A stretch of 64,000 bases of DNA from the NCBI RefSeq assembly GCF_014205875.1, contig NZ_JACHEN010000002.1:64485-128484 (forward strand), read 5' to 3'. Position numbers and translations under genes: made by a program. Positions 60,068 through 64,000 of the stretch are shown here, in pieces (position 1 is the first letter of the stretch; each line of letters starts with the position of its first letter). Source of the stretch: Anaerosolibacter carboniphilus (GTDB lineage Bacteria > Bacillota > Clostridia > Peptostreptococcales > Thermotaleaceae). The notes beneath the pieces are model-generated. The model was not told where the DNA came from and did no database searches. It worked only from the letters and a program-made list of their open reading frames with translations.

Positions 60068-60858
60068 AATTGCCTCCTTTTTGGCACATTCTTTTTTGCT
60101 TTAATACCATATTATGCCACCTTTATCTATTAAAGCATTTTTGCAATCTGGATGTTTTTGCATATCCCCTCCAAAAAGGTGATTAGGCAAAAATACCCAA
60201 GATATGATCTGAATGACTCAGTTAAATCGTATAATTCTTCTGCATTATAGGGTATCAGCATCAAAACGCGGAAATTATACGCTAAGCAACTAAATAATCG
60301 TTATCAGCGTTTTTTTATACTCTAAGAAAGTAATCAAAAGGTTTAAAACACTCATTTTCTTTACTTTGAATATTTTACTGCATTTATTTACCTATGGAAT
60401 GGTTCAAAATCATAGGTGAAAATTTTAAAAAATAAAGTAAATAATACGACCCTTTATTTTACTGATATTCAGCTATTTTCAGTAAGGGAAAATTATATTA
60501 GAGTATAATTTTCACGTTTTACTGCCTGTACCCCTATTTACAATCCATTCCTTTCACCTATTTAGAATAGTCTGATCATTCCATAATATGTAAATTATAT
60601 CACAATATTCACATTTATAGGTTACATATACATTACATTTTGCACCTCTCTTTTCAACTAATCCCTAAAGAACAATTGTAGGAATAGTTCCAGATGAGCA
60701 TAAATTTTTTTAATTAGCACTGCTTAACTACAATTTTGATATTTATAAAAAAGTCCTCATAAGAAAGCACATACTGGTGGTAAAGTGTATATCTCGACCA
60801 ATAGTATATCAGGGTTTTTAACTGTCTGCCTCTAAGCTATCAGTTAAGTTATAATGCA
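60068..60858. other. Long gap without a recognised gene
   Basis: About 790 bp without a plausible gene. One perfect inverted repeat GAAAATTATA (60488-60497) / TATAATTTTC (60504-60513) and a weak stem with ACGCT/AGCGT ending in seven T near 60280-60325 are present. A ribosome binding site or conserved frame was not found on either strand. It may be a decayed gene region. Confidence 0.45.
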
Positions 60859-61602
60859 CTATTCCCATTTGAAAAAGTGAATCGAAATGCCAGTGCAGAT
60901 TATGGCAAGCATAATCATCACGACAGCTGAAAGTAAAACACTATTGATAGGTAAGCCGAGGGAAGTAGCTTTCAGCAGCTTAATGCCTTGCGTCAGCGGC
61001 AGTAAATCGGCTACTTTTTGGAGTGCCACAGGCATAACTTCATAGGGTAAGGTAGCACCTGAAAAAATAAGCATTGGAAAGTATAACACGCTGGCTAAAA
61101 CACTTGCTATTTTAATGTTTGGTGCTATTCCACCTACTAGCAATCCTATGCTGAACATAGATATCATCACAAGTAAGTATGCACCTAAAAAGGAGAAACA
61201 TGAACCATGCAATTGATATCCAAAGAAAACCGTTGCGGTCTCATAAACAAGGATAAGTGAAATGATGGAATAAAGCGCGTAGATTACAACCTGTACCGCT
61301 AAAATAAGGGTAGGGCTAGTTGGTGTTACCTTGAACCGCTTTAAGATTTTCTTATGGCGGTAGTCGGATACTACTAAAGGAAGTCCCATTACTCCACCAG
61401 CACAGATGGCAATTGTCGCCACTGCTCCAAAGGATTGCTCCAGAAAAGTATAGTTCGCACCATTGAAGGCTGGCCTATTTCCAAAAACAGTACCTAGAAT
61501 GATTAGTACTACAACAGGCATGCAAATTGCAAAAATGAACATGTCCATTCCACGCAGGGATAACTTCAATTCCGTTCTGAATAGAGCGCTAAATGCTTTC
61601 AT
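60859..61602 (-). CDS. ABC-2 type transporter permease
   Basis: The 247-residue permease (ATG behind GATGAGGAGGGGAAAGAGA) has six hydrophobic segments in the ABC-2 layout: a first long segment (FIFAICMPVVVLIILGTVFG), a central cluster, and the motif IFSGATLPYEVMPVALQKVADLLPLTQGIKLLK. These define drug- or polysaccharide-type exporters. It overlaps the ATPase gene by 14 bases, so the two are translationally coupled. The substrate is unknown. The MerR gene upstream suggests induction by the transported compound. Confidence 0.88.
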   Translation of the reverse strand: MKAFSALFRTELKLSLRGMDMFIFAICMPVVVLIILGTVFGNRPAFNGANYTFLEQSFGAVATIAICAGGVMGLPLVVSDYRHKKILKRFKVTPTSPTLILAVQVVIYALYSIISLILVYETATVFFGYQLHGSCFSFLGAYLLVMISMFSIGLLVGGIAPNIKIASVLASVLYFPMLIFSGATLPYEVMPVALQKVADLLPLTQGIKLLKATSLGLPINSVLLSAVVMIMLAIICTGISIHFFKWE

Positions 61603-62323
61603 TCTCTTTCCCCTCCTCATCCGTATACCAGAGATAGGCATCCTCAAGTTTCTCATAAGGACTGGCTGCAATTGCTTCCTGCACAGTTCCATAGAAAATG
61701 CTTTTCCCTCTCTTTAGAATCATGATTTTGTCACATAGCACTTCCACCTCATCCATAAAATGAGAGGTCAACAAAATAGTCAGTCCTTTTGCCTTTAAAT
61801 CAGAAAGGCACTTCCAAACATCCCGTCTCGCTTTTGCATCTAGTCCAGTTGTCAATTCATCTAAAAACACCACCTCGGGGTTAGGAATTAAGGCAAGGAC
61901 AATAAACAAACGTTGTTTTTGGCCTCCCGAAAGTTCACTTACTTGATTTTTTAATTTTTGTGAAAGTCCAAATTGTTTTAGTAAATCCCTATAATTCAAA
62001 AAGGTCTTGTAAAGGGATTGGGTAACCTCACAAAGTTCAGCTACCCTTATTTTGTCTTGATAATTAGTCTCTTGAAATTGGACGCCGACCCTCTCAAATA
62101 GTTTTTTCCGGTCTTCTCGGGGATTCATCCCTAAAATAGATACCGTCCCGCTGTCATGGTTTTTTGTGCCTAATATGCACTCAATGGTGGTGCTTTTCCC
62201 CGCACCGTTGGCTCCGAGCAAACCAAATACTTCTCCGCGACAGACAGAAAAATCGATATTTTCGATTGCCTTAATAGTGTCATACGACTTGCTCAGTTGA
62301 TTTACTTTGATTGTTGTTTCCAT
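61589..62323 (-). CDS. ABC transporter ATP-binding protein
   Basis: The 244-residue ATPase has Walker A GANGAGKS near residues 37-44, the Q-loop VQFQET, signature LSGGQKQRLF near 133-142, Walker B EVVFLDELTTGLD near 154-166, and the switch LLTSHFMDEVEVL. It is a DrrA/CcmA-type ATPase that pairs with the ABC-2 permease encoded next. It follows the MerR regulator by 64 bp, and a MerR-type promoter precedes it. Confidence 0.92.
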   Translation of the reverse strand: METTIKVNQLSKSYDTIKAIENIDFSVCRGEVFGLLGANGAGKSTTIECILGTKNHDSGTVSILGMNPREDRKKLFERVGVQFQETNYQDKIRVAELCEVTQSLYKTFLNYRDLLKQFGLSQKLKNQVSELSGGQKQRLFIVLALIPNPEVVFLDELTTGLDAKARRDVWKCLSDLKAKGLTILLTSHFMDEVEVLCDKIMILKRGKSIFYGTVQEAIAASPYEKLEDAYLWYTDEEGKENESI

Positions 62324-62360
62324 GCTGCGAAAACCCTCCTTTTCTTTTCTTTGTATAAAA

Positions 62361-62391
62361 AGAATAACACCAGAATAAAGTCTGGTGTTAA
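62361..62391 (-). promoter_or_regulatory. MerR-type promoter of the ABC exporter
   Basis: On the minus strand TTAACA (62391-62386) and TATTCT (62366-62361) are separated by 19 bp. The spacer holds the palindrome CCAGA-CTTTAT-TCTGG. A 19-bp spacer with a centred palindrome is the hallmark of promoters activated by MerR proteins through DNA twisting. It overlaps the merR stop codon. Confidence 0.82.
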
Positions 62392-63149
62392 AGTGTAAGG
62401 TTTGTTTTGAATTGCTTTTTCATCTTTTCCAGATGGGCAAGCATATCGTACGCGTTTTTTTCAGCATATTGCAAGGATGTAAGTAACTTGTCGCACACGG
62501 AAATGATGTCCTCATCTTCTCTAGGGGTATCAATTACCTTGCGTATATCTGCTTTGGGATTGCTGGAAAGAGCGCAGAGCATCCGCAAAATGGCTGCAAG
62601 AGAATAATTCGCACATCGCAAAGAACGTATAATTTTCAGTCGCCGAAGGTCTTCATCTGTATATACTCGATAGCCATTTTGCTTTCGCTTCACAGTCAGT
62701 AAGCCATTCATTTCCCAATTTCTCAAAGCATCCATTGTAATTTGCAGATGACTGGCTGTTTCCTTTCTGGTGAGAAAAACGCTGCTCATTTCTTGCTCAT
62801 TCCCCGACAGTAACTGCTCTGTAATAATAATGGCCTCTTCGGCATTGTTTTGTTCGTTTTTGATTTGCTGTATATAGTTTTTTGTAAGTCGGATTGCCCT
62901 TTCAAAATTTCCAGCAGCAGATATCTTAATAATGTCAATTGCCATTTTGCGCAGTCCATTTTGCAGGACTTCAACCTTTAAAGCGGTTCTTACCAGTTTG
63001 ACTTGCTCCATATGGAAATCTGTGAAAATACGATATCCATTTGGTTTACGCTCTGCTTTAGGTATCAGTGCAAGTTTTTCATATAACCGCACTGTGTTGG
63101 GATGAATGCCGTTGCAACGTGCAATTTCTACTGCTTTATAGGTGTTCAT
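62388..63149 (-). CDS. Tandem MerR-domain transcriptional regulator
   Basis: The 253-residue protein contains two MerR-type winged helices: residues 3-75 (AVEIARCNGIHPNTVRLYEK, then PNGYRIFTDFHMEQVKLV) and 126-200 (TRKETASHLQITMDALRNWE, then QNGYRVYTDEDLRRLKIIRSL), each with the wing pattern NGYR(I/V)(F/Y)T. A helical linker joins them and a C-terminal coiled coil (about 215-245) serves dimerisation. Standard MerR proteins have one such domain. It precedes the ABC exporter genes and matching operators lie before both units. The ligand is unknown; with few cysteines it is not a metal sensor. Confidence 0.9.
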   Translation of the reverse strand: MNTYKAVEIARCNGIHPNTVRLYEKLALIPKAERKPNGYRIFTDFHMEQVKLVRTALKVEVLQNGLRKMAIDIIKISAAGNFERAIRLTKNYIQQIKNEQNNAEEAIIITEQLLSGNEQEMSSVFLTRKETASHLQITMDALRNWEMNGLLTVKRKQNGYRVYTDEDLRRLKIIRSLRCANYSLAAILRMLCALSSNPKADIRKVIDTPREDEDIISVCDKLLTSLQYAEKNAYDMLAHLEKMKKQFKTNLTL

Positions 63150-63178
63150 TCAACCAGACCACCTCCGATCTTTTAACT

Positions 63179-63209
63179 ATTATAGCATCCAATAAAAGTC
63201 TGGTGCTAT
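63179..63209 (-). promoter_or_regulatory. MerR-type promoter of the regulator gene
   Basis: On the minus strand ATAGCA (63209-63204) and a perfect TATAAT (63184-63179) are 19 bp apart. The spacer contains CCAGACTTTTATTGG, nearly the same as the operator before the ABC genes. The shared AATAAA(A)GTCTGGTG motif shows that one regulator reads both. Confidence 0.75.
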
Positions 63210-63289
63210 AGTAGAGGGTTTTCATTATAACCGATGTAAACAAAATTCTTAAAACACAACCTTCGACCATCCAATGTTTATCATTTTCC

Positions 63290-63417
63290 GACAGAAGACT
63301 CCCTCTTCAATCGTGTGAAGGGCGAAGCCCAACGATAAGTGGGAGATAAATGTCAGTTGGTTTAGGAATCTTCCACTTCAATCAGACCGCAAGGTCAGAT
63401 AAGTGGGGGTAGTTCAA
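63290..63417 (+). mobile_element. Probable orphan right end of an IS200/IS605-type element
   Basis: Two consecutive hairpins share one plan: CTCCC...TTCAATCGT, GGGC-GAA-GCCC, ACGATAAGTGGGAG (63299-63345), and CCACTTCAATC, GACC-GCAA-GGTC, GATAAGTGG (63373-63406). The block ends GGGGTAGTTCAA. Nested hairpins of the form ACTTCAATC...GATAAGTGGG followed by TTCAA are what I remember from the 3' ends of clostridial IS605/TnpB elements, where the omega RNA is encoded. No tnpA or tnpB frame is present. It is a relic or a non-autonomous copy. Confidence 0.5.
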
Positions 63418-63596
63418 ATGGGTTCTATTCATTATCACCATTATATACCCGACCTTCTATTTCTTCAACGAAACGCAATATTTACCAAGTACAACGTGAA
63501 ATAACATGATCCTTATACAGGAAAAATACACAAACCTGTAGAATATAACCCCTATATCAAGCATTAAAAAATATTATAAAAAAAGGATGTGGATCT

Positions 63597-63902
63597 ATGC
63601 AATTTATAGTTACTGGCTACGATGGAACAGATGAGGGTGCAATGGAAAGACGTCTTGCTGTTCGTGCTGACCATATGAAGCTTGTGGAGTCCATGCAAAA
63701 GGAAGGAAAGCACTTATACGGCCTTGCCATATTGGATGAAAATGAAAAAATGATCGGCTCCATTCTTGTTGTAGATTTCCCTACAAGGGAAGCACTAGAT
63801 GAATGGTTAAAGATTGAACCCTATGTGACAGGAGATGTATGGAGACAAATCGAGGTCCGACCTTGCAAAGTTGCACCAGTGTTTATGTCCTTACACCAGT
63901 AA
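63597..63902 (+). CDS. YciI-like protein
   Basis: The 101-residue protein has the YciI/YCII ferredoxin-like fold: MQFIVTGYDGTDEGAMERRLAVRADHMKLVESM with the conserved R..H pair near residues 23-26, then LYGLAILDENEKMIGSILVVDFPTREALDEWLK with the conserved Asp. The family is thought to include small enzymes or dimeric binding proteins with a His-Asp pair. The function is unknown. A start behind AAAAAAGGATGTGGATCT is clear, and it has its own terminator. Confidence 0.88.
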   Translation: MQFIVTGYDGTDEGAMERRLAVRADHMKLVESMQKEGKHLYGLAILDENEKMIGSILVVDFPTREALDEWLKIEPYVTGDVWRQIEVRPCKVAPVFMSLHQ

Positions 63903-63914
63903 AACATATTCCTT

Positions 63915-63942
63915 ACAACCTCATTCTTGAGGTTGTTTTTTT
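63915..63942 (+). terminator. Terminator of the YciI-like gene
   Basis: ACAACCTCA (63915-63923) and TGAGGTTGT (63928-63936) are joined by TTCT and followed by TTTTTTT. Confidence 0.9.
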
Positions 63943-64000
63943 ATATCTAGAAGCGTGTCCAGCAAATAACAGCTTTGCTGACCGCCCTCCTAGAAAAAAC

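Noticed and set aside
63950..64000. Possible C-terminus of a minus-strand gene at the right edge
   Set aside because: A frame is open to the edge, but 16 codons without recognisable residues are not enough to call a gene.
1..64000. tRNA, rRNA and CRISPR arrays
   Set aside because: I looked for CCA-ended cloverleaves, conserved rRNA blocks and regularly spaced direct repeats. None was found; the repeats present are dispersed palindromes.

Overview
The window is low-GC, AT-rich DNA with strong AGGAGG-type ribosome binding sites, a T-box leader, a CIRCE element, two sigma-54 (-24/-12) promoters and a Firmicutes LexA box. Its gene content is anaerobe-like: short-chain fatty acid and acetoacetate catabolism, an iron alcohol dehydrogenase, a PTS trehalose operon and an AcoR-type activator. 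This points to a member of the Clostridia, probably Alkaliphilus-like. The genus is an inference from style and content. No rRNA, tRNA or CRISPR array was found. Most genes lie on the minus strand.

Layout. 1-3.8 kb: end of an esterase, a metallo-beta-lactamase-fold hydrolase, a gap with two candidate small RNAs, homoserine dehydrogenase, and a small alarmone synthetase. 3.8-8 kb: a MarR-controlled heterodimeric ABC exporter under a consensus promoter. 8-14.8 kb: structured intergenic DNA, plsY, an M29 aminopeptidase, a formimidoylglutamase-like enzyme, and a TetR-HelD pair. 14.9-19.9 kb: a type III CoA-transferase with its GntR regulator, a zinc ribbon protein, a WYL regulator, an acetyltransferase and a thioredoxin-fold protein. 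20-23.7 kb: a membrane metallophosphoesterase and htpG with a perfect CIRCE element.

23.7-31.5 kb: a sigma-54 regulon. A PAS-AAA-Fis activator faces a thiolase, CoA-transferase A/B and AtoE operon with a textbook -24/-12 promoter and two matching 18-bp palindromes. A degenerate carboxyltransferase-like gene and an AEC transporter follow. 31.7-36 kb: treP-treC-treR with two TreR-type operators. 36.2-37.9 kb: ilvA behind an isoleucine T-box. 37.9-41.2 kb: a second sigma-54 unit (AcoR-like activator and iron alcohol dehydrogenase). 41-49.7 kb: an EamA transporter, an orphan PAS histidine kinase, a gnd-zwf-cyclase operon, small proteins and exodeoxyribonuclease III.

50-64 kb is the least ordinary part. 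It holds a two-gene operon with a 1639-residue DUF4132 protein, a MarR-flavodoxin unit followed by a truncated gene, and a TcdR/UviA-like sigma factor gene split exactly at an A7 slippery heptamer. That sigma gene carries a LexA box and lies divergent to a C39-like cysteine peptidase. Further on are a leucine-rich repeat protein, a MerR-controlled ABC exporter with 19-bp-spacer promoters, and what looks like an orphan right end of an IS200/IS605 element. Two near-identical inverted copies of a 160-bp multi-hairpin element (21.4 and 31.8 kb) and two copies of a second palindromic repeat (1.7 and 10.6 kb) are dispersed repeats.
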